Assembly (NCBI GenBank): GCA_013215815.1
Contig: JABSQP010000008.1
Span: forward strand, 60,279 to 92,860
Origin: Alphaproteobacteria bacterium
GTDB taxonomy: Bacteria; Pseudomonadota; Alphaproteobacteria; Micavibrionales; Micavibrionaceae
DNA length: 32,582 nucleotides
Reading direction: 5' to 3'
Under the pieces are notes generated by a model that saw nothing but the letters and a program-made list of their open reading frames with translations, had not been told where the DNA came from and searched no databases. Shown one piece after another: positions 16,805-27,966 of this stretch. Position 1 is the first letter of the stretch, and every line of letters begins with the position of its first letter. A program made the translations under genes and the position numbers.

Positions 16805-17107
16805 ATGTTTGCAGTAGTACGCACAGGCGGAAAACAATACAAAGTAGCGAAAAATGATCGCTTTGAAGTTGCAAAAATGGACGCCAAAGAAGGCGCTACA
16901 GTTGATCTTGATGTACTAATGACATCTGACGGCAAGAAAGTTGCTATGGGTGATAAAGGTGCAAAAGTAAGTGCAAAAGTGATTGAGCACACACGCGGCG
17001 ACAAAATTATCGTTTTCAAAAAGAAACGTAGGCAAAACTACCGTCGTACAAAAGGTCACCGTCAGGATCTGACAGTAATCGAAATTACAGATATTAAAGC
17101 TGCATAA
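16805..17107 (+). CDS. rplU: 50S ribosomal protein L21
   Basis: A 100-residue protein with the family's hallmark start [14 protein letters not shown] and the C-terminal RNA-binding run [17 protein letters not shown] near residues 76-92. L21 binds 23S rRNA near L20 in the large subunit. The length is normal for bacteria. An AGGA lies about 9 bases before the ATG. It is followed after 31 bases by rpmA, the near-universal bacterial order, and then by a terminator at 17446. Confidence 0.98.
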   Translation: MFAVVRTGGKQYKVAKNDRFEVAKMDAKEGATVDLDVLMTSDGKKVAMGDKGAKVSAKVIEHTRGDKIIVFKKKRRQNYRRTKGHRQDLTVIEITDIKAA

Positions 17108-17138
17108 GCATTGGAATAAGTAAAAGAGGACATAAGTC

Positions 17139-17420
17139 ATGGCACATAAAAAAGCAGGTGGTAGTTCAAGAAACGGTCGCGATTCCGCTGGTCGTCGCCT
17201 TGGAGTTAAAAAATACGGTGGTGAAGCTGTTCTTGGCGGTAACATCATCATTCGTCAGCGCGGTACAAAATACGCTGCTGGTAAAAACGTAGGCCTTGGT
17301 AAGGATCACACAATCTTTGCTCTTATCGATGGTACAGTTCTTTTCACAAAGGGCCGTGGCGGTAAGGCGACAGTGAATGTAGTTCCAGCAAACGACCAAA
17401 TGGCGCAAGCTGCGGAGTAA
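17139..17420 (+). CDS. rpmA: 50S ribosomal protein L27
   Basis: A 93-residue L27 starting [16 protein letters not shown], whose flexible N-terminal tail reaches the peptidyl-transferase centre. There is no Firmicutes-type N-terminal extension needing cleavage. [22 protein letters not shown] is the conserved core. An AGAGGA ribosome binding site lies about 10 bases upstream. It is the second gene of the rplU operon and is followed within 30 bases by an intrinsic terminator, so the downstream obgE region is at least partly a separate unit. Confidence 0.98.
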   Translation: MAHKKAGGSSRNGRDSAGRRLGVKKYGGEAVLGGNIIIRQRGTKYAAGKNVGLGKDHTIFALIDGTVLFTKGRGGKATVNVVPANDQMAQAAE

Positions 17421-17445
17421 TTTACCCGAAAATAAGAATTTATAG

Positions 17446-17473
17446 AGGGGAAGGCTTCGCTTTCCCCTTTTTT
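17446..17473 (+). terminator. Rho-independent terminator after rpmA
   Basis: AGGGGAAGG (17446-17454) pairs with CTTTCCCCT (17460-17468), with one G-U pair, around a CTTCG loop, and is followed by a run of Ts to 17473. This is a strong intrinsic terminator closing rplU-rpmA. A TATAAT at 17487-17492 just after it may restart transcription for the next gene. Confidence 0.9.
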
Positions 17474-17509
17474 ATGTTTAAAATTGTATAATAGATAAGC
17501 ACAAATCAG

Positions 17510-17785
17510 ATGACACTTCATGACCAAAAAATAATTGACAGTATGGCAGGATCGATTGCTTTCTATATGTGTGAGCTTGATCGTACTGATATTTCTCTTG
17601 AGGGTATAAGGGAATATTATAAAGAGTGGGAGAGATATGACAGAAGCATCATTTCAAGCTATCTAAATTATATTTGGCATAATAGAGATGATCTTTTTAT
17701 GAAAGATCGACAGATTGGATATAGTGATAAGTCACGTGATTTTTTTATTAATGACTTAATTCAGTATTTTGAAAAGGCTGATTAA
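17510..17785 (+). CDS. Small protein of unknown function between rpmA and obgE
   Basis: A 91-residue protein that I do not recognise. It begins MTLHDQKIIDSMAGSIAFYM, is acidic, rich in Tyr and Ile, and looks mostly helical; it has one Cys, no signal peptide and no long hydrophobic helix, so it is probably cytoplasmic. A TATAAT at 17487-17492 puts a possible transcript start about 11 bases before the ATG. No Shine-Dalgarno sequence is evident, so translation may be weak or near-leaderless. Its stop is 3 bases before obgE, which suggests coupling to the GTPase gene. The open frame fits neatly between the terminator and obgE, which supports it as a real gene. Confidence 0.65.
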   Translation: MTLHDQKIIDSMAGSIAFYMCELDRTDISLEGIREYYKEWERYDRSIISSYLNYIWHNRDDLFMKDRQIGYSDKSRDFFINDLIQYFEKAD

Positions 17786-19997
<2,212 letters not shown>

Positions 19998-20020
19998 TTT
20001 TCTCGCGCCATTATGCCCTT

Positions 20021-20034
20021 AATCATTAATGATT
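20021..20034. promoter_or_regulatory. Perfect 14-base palindrome just upstream of pepN
   Basis: AATCATTAATGATT is a perfect, gapless palindrome centred 21 bases before the pepN ATG, in the 50-base gap after proB. It lies directly 5' of the GGGGA ribosome binding site (20036-20040). Its position suits a repressor operator or a transcription-start-proximal site; no T-run follows. Whether any protein binds it is unknown. Confidence 0.4.
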
Positions 20035-20047
20035 TGGGGAAATCTAA

Positions 20048-22642
20048 ATGCGTACCGACACGCCGAGGACTATATTTCTAAAAGATTATGAAGCACCTAA
20101 ATATAAGGTGGCTCACGTTGATATGACCTTTGAAATTTTTGAAGGCAAAACAACTGTTCATACAAAAACGCAATATACACATGATGGTGAAGATGATGCG
20201 CCGCTCTTTTTGAATGGTGAGGATCTAGCGCTTATTTCATGTAAATTAGATGGTAAAGAAATACAGGCTGAACTATCTGACAAAGGGCTGACTATCCCTT
20301 CTCCAGGTAAAGAGGTTTTCTGTTTAGAGATTACGACAGAGATTTGCCCAGAGAAAAATACAGCTCTTGAAGGGCTTTACCATTCTGGTAGCACATACTG
20401 CACACAATGTGAGGCAGAGGGCTTTCGTAAGATTACATATTTCCAAGACCGCCCTGACGTGATGGCAACGTATAAGGTTCGTGTTGAAGCGGATAAGAAG
20501 GCATGCCCTGTTTTGTTATCAAACGGAAACCTTGTTGATAGTGGTGATGCCTCAGGCGATCGCCACTTTACTGTTTGGGAAGACCCTACGCCGAAACCTT
20601 GTTACTTGTTTGCCTTGGTTGCAGGTGATCTTGTCCGCGTGGAAGATAAGTATACGACTATGTCCGGTCTAGAGGTTGATCTACACATTTACGTCCGTGA
20701 TGGCGATGAAGGTCAGTGTGATCACGCGATGGAATCTCTCAAGAAATCCATGAAATGGGATGAAGAAGTTTATGGTCGTGAGTATCAGTACACTATCTTC
20801 AACATTGTTGCTGTGAGTGACTTTAACATGGGCGCGATGGAAAACACGTCACTTAACATCTTCAACACTGCTCTCGTTTTGGCTGAACAAGAAACCGCAA
20901 CTGACACCGACTTTATACGTGTGGAGAGCGTTATTGCGCATGAATATTTTCACAACTGGACAGGTAACCGTGTCACATGTCGTGATTGGTTTCAGCTTTC
21001 ATTGAAGGAAGGGCTGACTGTATTTCGCGATCAGGAATTTTCAGCGGAGATGAATTCTCCTGCTGTACAGCGCATAGATGATGTAACGCATTTACGCCGT
21101 TTTCAGTTCCCTGAAGATGCGTCTCCCCTTGCCCACCCTGTGCGTCCGGATAACTATATTGAGATCAATAATTTCTATACCATGACCGTGTATGAAAAAG
21201 GTGCAGAAGTGATCCGCATGTTCCACACACTTCTTGGCCCTGAAAAATACCGTGAAGCAACCGACATGTATTTTGATCGCCATGATGGTCAGGCCGTCAC
21301 ATGTGATGATTGGGCAGCATGCATGGAAGAAGCTTATGGCGGTGATTTAACGCAATTTAAGCTTTGGTATTCACAAGCAGGTACGCCAGAAGTGAGCGCA
21401 ACAGGCTCTTATGACGAGGCTGCAAAAACGTATACATTAACACTATCGCAAAGCATTCCTGATACGCCGGGGCAAACGAACAAGCTACCTATGCATATGC
21501 CTGTCGCGCTTGGTCTTGTTGGTCCTAATGGAGATGATTTGATTGACACGCAGGTTCTGGATTTAAAAGAAAAAGAGCAAAGCTTCACGTTTGAAAATAT
21601 TGGTGCAAAGCCTGTCCCATCGATCTTGCGTGGTTTTTCTGCGCCAGTAAAATTAACGACAGACTTAAGCAATGATGATCTTCGTTTCTTGATGGTTCAA
21701 GATAGCGATGGATTTAATCGTTGGGAGGCTGGTCAGAATTTCTATCTAAATACAATCAATCAAATGATTGCGAACGATACAGAAGAAGCGCCAGAAGATT
21801 TCCTTGAAGTGATTGGAATGCTTTTAGAGCAAGCGGAAGATCGTAATCAGGATCGTGCCCTACTCGCACGCGCATTATCACTTCCGGATATTGCGCTTAT
21901 CTCTCAAGCACAAGAGATTGTAGATACGGATGCAATTCATAAGGCGCGTGATGCTCTAAAGCGTTCGGTGAAGCAGCGTTATAAAGATCACCTGATTAAG
22001 GTTTATGAGCTTTGCGCTGGTTGTGAGAGCTTTGGGATTACACCGGCCTCTATGGGACGCCGTGCTTTACGTGGTGTTTTGCTAGCTTACATTACAGCAA
22101 CAAATGGTACAGGTTGCGCCGCGCGTGCAAAACTGCACTATATGACGTCAAACAACATGACGGACCGCATGAGTGCGATGAATGCTATTGTTGCTAATCA
22201 AAATAGTGAGCGTGATGACGTTCTTGAGGATTTCTACGATCGTTTTAAGGATTACCAGCTTGTGATTGATAAATGGTTTGCTGCGCAAGCTTGCGCTGTT
22301 CGTGATGACATCTTTGAACAGCTGGAGGTGCTTCGTCAGCACCCTGATTTTAATATCAAAAATCCAAATCGTGTGCGTTCGCTCTATGGTGCTTTTGCGA
22401 TGAACAACCCCGTGATGTTCCATTCAAAAGATGGTCGCGGGTATGAGTTTTTGAAAAATGCGATCATTGAGCTTAACGAGCTCAACCCGCAGATTGCAGC
22501 GCGTATGGTCACACCATTCCGTGAGTGGCGTCGTTATACACAAGATCGTCAGGAGAAAATGAAGGCAGCCTTAGAAGAAATTAAAGCAATGCCAAACATT
22601 TCACGAAATGTTTTTGAACTGGTTAATAAAAGCTTGACATAA
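20048..22642 (+). CDS. pepN: Aminopeptidase N (M1 zinc metallopeptidase)
   Basis: An 864-residue cytosolic aminopeptidase that removes N-terminal residues from peptides. The exopeptidase motif GAMEN lies near residues 261-265 and the zinc site HEYFH near 298-302, with the third ligand Glu 18 residues later in SLKEG. The N-terminal beta domain (from FLKDYEAPKYKV) and the long helical C-terminal domain match the PepN subfamily in order and length. A GGGGA ribosome binding site precedes the ATG. It is the largest gene of the window and stands alone between proB and a small gene whose promoter overlaps the pepN stop codon. Confidence 0.97.
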   Translation: MRTDTPRTIFLKDYEAPKYKVAHVDMTFEIFEGKTTVHTKTQYTHDGEDDAPLFLNGEDLALISCKLDGKEIQAELSDKGLTIPSPGKEVFCLEITTEICPEKNTALEGLYHSGSTYCTQCEAEGFRKITYFQDRPDVMATYKVRVEADKKACPVLLSNGNLVDSGDASGDRHFTVWEDPTPKPCYLFALVAGDLVRVEDKYTTMSGLEVDLHIYVRDGDEGQCDHAMESLKKSMKWDEEVYGREYQYTIFNIVAVSDFNMGAMENTSLNIFNTALVLAEQETATDTDFIRVESVIAHEYFHNWTGNRVTCRDWFQLSLKEGLTVFRDQEFSAEMNSPAVQRIDDVTHLRRFQFPEDASPLAHPVRPDNYIEINNFYTMTVYEKGAEVIRMFHTLLGPEKYREATDMYFDRHDGQAVTCDDWAACMEEAYGGDLTQFKLWYSQAGTPEVSATGSYDEAAKTYTLTLSQSIPDTPGQTNKLPMHMPVALGLVGPNGDDLIDTQVLDLKEKEQSFTFENIGAKPVPSILRGFSAPVKLTTDLSNDDLRFLMVQDSDGFNRWEAGQNFYLNTINQMIANDTEEAPEDFLEVIGMLLEQAEDRNQDRALLARALSLPDIALISQAQEIVDTDAIHKARDALKRSVKQRYKDHLIKVYELCAGCESFGITPASMGRRALRGVLLAYITATNGTGCAARAKLHYMTSNNMTDRMSAMNAIVANQNSERDDVLEDFYDRFKDYQLVIDKWFAAQACAVRDDIFEQLEVLRQHPDFNIKNPNRVRSLYGAFAMNNPVMFHSKDGRGYEFLKNAIIELNELNPQIAARMVTPFREWRRYTQDRQEKMKAALEEIKAMPNISRNVFELVNKSLT

Positions 22643-22660
22643 TATTATATTTTTTATAAT
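22634..22660 (+). promoter_or_regulatory. Consensus sigma-70 promoter overlapping the pepN stop
   Basis: TTGACA at 22634-22639 and TATAAT at 22655-22660 are both perfect consensus hexamers, separated by 15 bases, which is shorter than the ideal 17. The -35 box ends just before the last bases of pepN (stop 22640-22642). Transcription would start near 22667, giving a leader of about 28 bases before the small gene at 22695. Confidence 0.7.
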
Positions 22661-22694
22661 GGTTATGCCTATCTCATAATTAAGGAGTTGTCTA

Positions 22695-22928
22695 ATGCCT
22701 ACATGCGGATTCAATAAACCCAAAACATTGGGGGCAGAGGATGCTCAACCTTCTTCAAACGCTACACAAGGCCCCCCTGGTTGTTCTTGCGGTTTTAACC
22801 TCAATGATTCAGCAGCCAAGGCGGCAGGTGGTGAAGAAGTCATCAACATAGAATCACCTCTGCGTGATAGTGACCCAGCCCCTTTGAAGGGACCTCTGAG
22901 GATTCCACCTCCGATATGCGGAAAATAA
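22695..22928 (+). CDS. Small cysteine-containing protein of unknown function with two CGFN motifs
   Basis: A 77-residue protein that I do not recognise. It has four Cys: TCGFNKP near the N-terminus, CSCGFNLND in the middle and PPICGK at the very end. The CGFN element occurs twice, about 28 residues apart. The rest is rich in Pro, Gly, Ala and Ser and probably disordered; there is no signal peptide or membrane segment. The gene has a perfect AAGGAG ribosome binding site (22682-22687, 7 bases from the ATG), a double-consensus promoter and its own terminator, so it is a self-contained and probably well-expressed unit. Metal binding, redox chemistry or a modified-peptide precursor are all conceivable; none is shown. 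Confidence 0.72.
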   Translation: MPTCGFNKPKTLGAEDAQPSSNATQGPPGCSCGFNLNDSAAKAAGGEEVINIESPLRDSDPAPLKGPLRIPPPICGK

Positions 22929-22941
22929 TTTCGGCAATAGT

Positions 22942-22966
22942 AAAACCCGCTTTGGCGGGTTTTTTT
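22942..22966 (+). terminator. Rho-independent terminator after the small cysteine gene
   Basis: AAAACCCGC pairs perfectly with GCGGGTTTT around a TTTG loop and runs into a T-tract ending at 22966. It lies 13 bases after the stop of the 77-residue gene and before rnhB, closing that gene as an independent transcription unit. Confidence 0.92.
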
Positions 22967-22994
22967 GTGCCTCGAATCTCCTTAACTTTAGAGA

Positions 22995-23635
22995 ATGGCG
23001 ATTTCTCAAAAGCAGTTTGATTTGCAATTCGGCGTACCCGTATGTGGTATCGACGAAGTTGGGCGCGGCCCTCTTGTTGGTCCGGTTGTCTCGGCATGCG
23101 TAACAATCCCTTCTGAACATCTTGATAATCCTGCTTGGGATCAAATTACTGATAGTAAGAAGATTTCAGCGGTTAAGCGTGAAAAGCTATTTGAGCCGAT
23201 TAAAGAGCTTTGTGTTTACGGTATAGCTGAAGCGACCGCAGAGGAAATTGACACCCTAAACATCCACCATGCTACCCTACTTGCGATGAAACGCGCTTAT
23301 CACGACATGTTATCTAGCGGCACTAGCGTCCAAACCGCATTAGTTGATGGTAAATTTGCCCCTGATATCGATTGTAATGTTCAAACTGTCATTAAAGGCG
23401 ATAGTCATTCTCTGGCCATTGGTGCGGCCTCTATTCTGGCAAAAGTAACGCGTGATCGTCTTATGACTGAACTGGCTAAAGAATACCCTTACTATGCATG
23501 GGAAAAGAATAGCGGTTATGGCACGAAGGCGCACATGGAAGGCCTACAGGAACATGGCCTGACTCCCTATCACCGCCTATCTTTTGCACCATGTGCGGCC
23601 CTAAAAAATATGCCTCGCGCTAAGTCCTTGAAGTA

Positions 23636-23636
<1 letters not shown>
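22995..23636 (+). CDS. rnhB: Ribonuclease HII
   Basis: Cleaves the RNA strand of RNA-DNA hybrids and removes single ribonucleotides from DNA. The catalytic DEVGRG motif is at residues 20-25 in CGIDEVGRGPLVGPVV. DSKKIS follows, then the VDG and IKGD acidic positions and GYGTKAHMEGLQEHG with its conserved Tyr near residue 175. At 213 residues the length is normal. The rnhB-ccrM order matches that known in Caulobacter. The ribosome binding site is weak, and a terminator lies just upstream, so the promoter must be internal to 22967-22994 or transcription reads through. Confidence 0.96.
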
Positions 23637-24923
<1,287 letters not shown>

Positions 24924-24935
24924 AATCTGTATCAA

Positions 24936-24959
24936 ATTCGAAATGAAAGTGTTTCGAAT
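24936..24959. promoter_or_regulatory. Inverted repeat downstream of ccrM
   Basis: ATTCGAAA (24936-24943) and TTTCGAAT (24952-24959) are perfect 8-base arms around an 8-base loop, starting 13 bases after the ccrM stop. No T-run follows directly, so it is not a standard terminator. It could stabilise the ccrM 3' end or act as an operator for folB, which begins at 25024. Downstream, TTGAAG (24987-24992), a 17-base spacer and TATAAG (25010-25015) form a possible folB promoter, but its -10 overlaps the likely ribosome binding site. Confidence 0.35.
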
Positions 24960-25023
24960 ATCTTCTGGATTGATTTATCATAATAGTTGAAGTCTTCGCT
25001 TCTTCTGTCTATAAGGTTTTTTT

Positions 25024-25464
25024 ATGAATACATTATTTAGAACGATTACAAACAGCGCTTTGCCTGAGGATAACGCCTTTGCGTCACCCTCTTCTTCTGT
25101 AGTGCGCAAGACATCAATTATTCAGATCAATGATCTGGAGATCGATATGTTTATTGGCGTCATGGACTCTGAAAAGGAAGAAAAACAGCGTGTAATCGTT
25201 AATATCGATGCCGAGGTTGACCCGAACCCGCAATGGCAACAAGACGACATCAATAACGTCGTTTCTTATGTTGATATTATTGAGCGTATCCAGCTCATCG
25301 CCGATAGCGGCCACATCAATTTAGTAGAGACGTTTGCAGAAAAAATTATTGAAGCGTGCTTCTCTTTTGCGGAGATACAATCAGTGACCGTGAGTATACA
25401 AAAACCGGATATTATCGGCAATGTTGCTTCTGTTGGTACTGAAATATACGCTGAGCGTTCTTAA
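25024..25464 (+). CDS. folB: FolB-like dihydroneopterin aldolase family protein
   Basis: Dihydroneopterin aldolase family, converting dihydroneopterin to hydroxymethyl-dihydropterin in folate synthesis. The core from about residue 32 reads IIQINDLEIDMFIGVMDSE, followed by KQRVIVNIDAEV, VVSYVDIIERI, VETFAEKIIEACF with the conserved Glu, and VTVSIQKPDI with the conserved Lys. The protein has about 30 additional N-terminal residues, rich in Ser and Asn, before the domain, making it 146 residues against the usual 120. It follows ccrM by 100 bases and converges with the unknown secreted-protein gene. A FolX-like paralog function cannot be excluded. Confidence 0.85.
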   Translation: MNTLFRTITNSALPEDNAFASPSSSVVRKTSIIQINDLEIDMFIGVMDSEKEEKQRVIVNIDAEVDPNPQWQQDDINNVVSYVDIIERIQLIADSGHINLVETFAEKIIEACFSFAEIQSVTVSIQKPDIIGNVASVGTEIYAERS

Positions 25465-25469
25465 GGAGC

Positions 25470-26339
25470 CTATTCAAGAGTTTCTTGTTTACTTAGATCT
25501 CTTTTTCTTTGTTTGAACTTCAGACTTTTAAGTAAATGACTCTTTTTGCGATCTGCAAATACATCCAATGCGTCAACTTTACCGTACACAACGGCAAATT
25601 GTTCACCGCTGGCACCAGGTGACTTCTCTAAGCCCTGAAAATGGGAAATAGACACATTAAGTTGTAAGAAGGCCAAGCGCTTGTAGTCAAGCTGTCTATC
25701 AGCCTCCTCCATGTTAGCCTTGCTGTATTTTTGCCTCACTATATAGGCTTGGGCTACATGCTCATCCAACTCTAAAAAGTTAAAAGTAAGCGGTCTGTTC
25801 AAAACCAGAATAATATTACGTGGGTGGTATGGAATATTACCGGCAACACCACATATAGGTTGCATAAAAGCGTTACTGCCTAGCTGCACACGCCTTAGGT
25901 TTAGAACGCCAGTATCTGAGACAAGAGGAAAGCCCCCTCTGTTTGCATCATAGCGGCCCAAATCTATAGGAATCATGAACTGGAATTTATCAGAGAACCC
26001 TTTCTTCTCTTGCGCTAGCATTTTCGCAGCAGCATCTCTTATCTCTGGCCACTGAAAGTCATCCTCGTAAAATGATTTGTATATGTCACACTCATTGATG
26101 AGTAGAAAATTATCTACCGCTTCATTGTTGTTAACATCCAAGGCACCAATCTTCCAAAAAAGTTTGGAAAAGTTCTCGACACTACCAAATTGATAAGATT
26201 CCTCTTTAGCTTGTTCTATGATGGTTGCCTCATTATCCTCTGCAATAGGTGTTGCTTCGCTTGCCTCTTGCGCAAAACCTTGTGCTGAAAAAGTAATCAG
26301 GCATAACGATACAATAATGATGCGATATATATATTTCAT
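25470..26339 (-). CDS. Secreted or periplasmic protein of unknown function
   Basis: A 289-residue protein with a clear signal peptide: MKYIYR, a hydrophobic core and a likely cut after SAQGFA. An acidic low-complexity stretch follows (about residues 24-48), then a globular region containing FWKIGALDVNNNEAVDNFL, an ECDIYKSFYEDDF segment, and PYHPRNIILVLNRPL. Two Cys in the mature part (about residues 84 and 163) could form a disulfide. The C-terminus is strongly basic (KSLKFKQRKRDL). It may belong to the uncharacterised DUF4852 family, but I can only suggest that from memory of its motifs. It converges with folB (5-base gap) and follows mutY in the same direction. Function unknown. Confidence 0.75.
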   Translation of the reverse strand: MKYIYRIIIVSLCLITFSAQGFAQEASEATPIAEDNEATIIEQAKEESYQFGSVENFSKLFWKIGALDVNNNEAVDNFLLINECDIYKSFYEDDFQWPEIRDAAAKMLAQEKKGFSDKFQFMIPIDLGRYDANRGGFPLVSDTGVLNLRRVQLGSNAFMQPICGVAGNIPYHPRNIILVLNRPLTFNFLELDEHVAQAYIVRQKYSKANMEEADRQLDYKRLAFLQLNVSISHFQGLEKSPGASGEQFAVVYGKVDALDVFADRKKSHLLKSLKFKQRKRDLSKQETLE

Positions 26340-26397
26340 GATTCCATTATATTGTTTTTTACCAATGGTAACAAATTTATCTGAACAAAAACGGTAT

Positions 26398-27459
26398 TTA
26401 TTTCATAAGCTTAACAGCTTTTTTAAATAAGGTAGGCACGCCAAGTGCATCTAAGGCGCCTGGGTCAATCCATTGCTCATTATTTGTTATCTTACCGTCA
26501 AATTGTGCGGTTATGATGTCCAAATGGAGATCGAAATGTGTAAAGCTATGTTTTACCTTGGTTTTCATGTCTTTTTGCTTTGAAAAACGCGATATTTTGA
26601 CCTTAGGCGTCTTTTCAAGCCATTCTGTCGTGGGGAGGCCTAACATTCCACCCATCATCTGGCTTTCATCGCGTCTTTCGAACAATATAGCTCCAGATTT
26701 GTTAGTTACCCAATAAACATGGCCATATTTTTGAGGCTTTGCCTTCTTAGGCTCTTTTTTCGGTAGTGTTTCGGCAATTTCTCGCCCCTTACACCCACTG
26801 TTTATCGGACAAAGTAGGCATTTGGGGCTTTTGGGAGTGCATATGGTCGCGCCAAGCTCCATTACGCTTTGGGCATAGTCTCCCGGGCGTTGAACTTCAT
26901 CCCACGCAATACTTCCTGATAGTTCTTTAAGGCGCTTTTTGCTCTTAGGAAGTGGTTCTTCGATGGCAAAGTAACGCGCCATGACACGCTCCACATTACC
27001 ATCGACCACGTTGGCAGGTTTATTAAAGGCAATCGCAGCGATGGAATTTGATGAATAATCCCCTATTCCCGGCAGCTGTGTAAGTTCTTCTTGGTTATCG
27101 GGGAACATACCATCATGCTCCCTACTAACAATTTGAGCGCATTTATGAAGGTTCCTAGCTCGCGCGTAATATCCAAGACCTGCCCATTCGTGCATAACGT
27201 CTTCATTGTTTGCCACGGCCAGATCATGCACAGTCGGCCACCGTTTAATAAACTTTTCAAAGTAAGGTTTAACCGTCACAACCGTAGTTTGTTGTAGCAT
27301 CACCTCGGATAACCATACCCAATAAGGGTTAGGCTTAACACCTTTGGGCGCGCGCCATGGCATTACCCGCGCGTTTTTGTCATACCAACCCAGTATATTT
27401 TTACGGAAATTGTTGACATCACCGTCTTCTTGCTTGTTGTTTTCTTTTCTGGCTGCCAT
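26398..27459 (-). CDS. mutY: A/G-specific adenine glycosylase
   Basis: Removes adenine mispaired with 8-oxoguanine. From ATG 27459: catalytic Glu52 in SEVMLQQTTV, the helix-hairpin-helix PGIGDYSSNSI near 130-140, catalytic Asp153 in VVDGNVERV, and the iron-sulfur ligands C207-x6-C214-x2-C217-x5-C223. The Nudix-like 8-oxoG-reading domain follows from about residue 240 (KYGHVYWVTNKSGAILFERR). In-frame starts exist at 27471 and 27561; 27459 or 27471 is preferred because the residues before them are not family-like. The 27471 start codon shares bases with the ATG of the divergent DUF721 gene. Confidence 0.95.
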   Translation of the reverse strand: MAARKENNKQEDGDVNNFRKNILGWYDKNARVMPWRAPKGVKPNPYWVWLSEVMLQQTTVVTVKPYFEKFIKRWPTVHDLAVANNEDVMHEWAGLGYYARARNLHKCAQIVSREHDGMFPDNQEELTQLPGIGDYSSNSIAAIAFNKPANVVDGNVERVMARYFAIEEPLPKSKKRLKELSGSIAWDEVQRPGDYAQSVMELGATICTPKSPKCLLCPINSGCKGREIAETLPKKEPKKAKPQKYGHVYWVTNKSGAILFERRDESQMMGGMLGLPTTEWLEKTPKVKISRFSKQKDMKTKVKHSFTHFDLHLDIITAQFDGKITNNEQWIDPGALDALGVPTLFKKAVKLMK

Positions 27460-27469
27460 ATTGCCTGTC

Positions 27470-27949
27470 ATGTGTGCACTTAAACTCGTTTCAGACTCAG
27501 TCCCCAAGGTGACTGATAAAATCTTTGCCCGCAAATATATAGCATTAGGGCGGATTGTCACCCATTGGGAAGAGATTATGGGTACAGATTTAGCACAAAA
27601 AACCCAACCTCTTAAAATTCATTACAGAAAAGCAAAGCGCAAAGGCGATAAACCGAGTGCAAAGCTCGATATTGCCACCTCTAGCGCGAATGCTTCCCTT
27701 CTCATCATGAAAAAAGGAGTGCTTTTGGAAAAGATGAACCAAATTTTCGGCGAAGCCTGGATTACTGATATTAATTTCGTTCACACGCCGGCCAACAAGG
27801 TCAAAGGCACTAAAAAGCGAAAAACCAAAAAACCTTTAAGTTCTGAGCAAAAAAAAGCTCTCACTTCTATGTTGGATGTGGTAGAAGACAGCGCTATAAA
27901 GGAGCGGCTGGAGAAATTCGGCAAAGCCTTCTTTCAAGATAAAAACTAA
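27470..27949 (+). CDS. DUF721 (DciA-like) protein
   Basis: A 160-residue DUF721 protein. Members of this family include DciA, the helicase-loading protein that recruits DnaB in bacteria without DnaC; the role is inferred here. The domain runs from VPKVTDKIFARKYIALGRIVTHWEEIMG through LDIATSSANASLLIMKKGVLLEKMNQIFG (about residues 10-100), and a Lys-rich linker and helical tail follow. ATG 27470 is chosen because the family begins close to it; a much longer open frame back to 27344 would run antisense inside mutY and is not family-like. The mutY-DUF721 divergent pair is common in alphaproteobacteria. No Shine-Dalgarno sequence is obvious. Confidence 0.8.
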   Translation: MCALKLVSDSVPKVTDKIFARKYIALGRIVTHWEEIMGTDLAQKTQPLKIHYRKAKRKGDKPSAKLDIATSSANASLLIMKKGVLLEKMNQIFGEAWITDINFVHTPANKVKGTKKRKTKKPLSSEQKKALTSMLDVVEDSAIKERLEKFGKAFFQDKN

Positions 27950-27966
27950 ATTAAAGAGAATTTAAG

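Noticed and set aside
27344-27469. A 42-residue N-terminal extension of the DUF721 protein
   Set aside because: It lies antisense within mutY, is hydrophobic and Ser/Leu-rich, unlike DUF721 starts, and the conserved domain begins right after ATG 27470.
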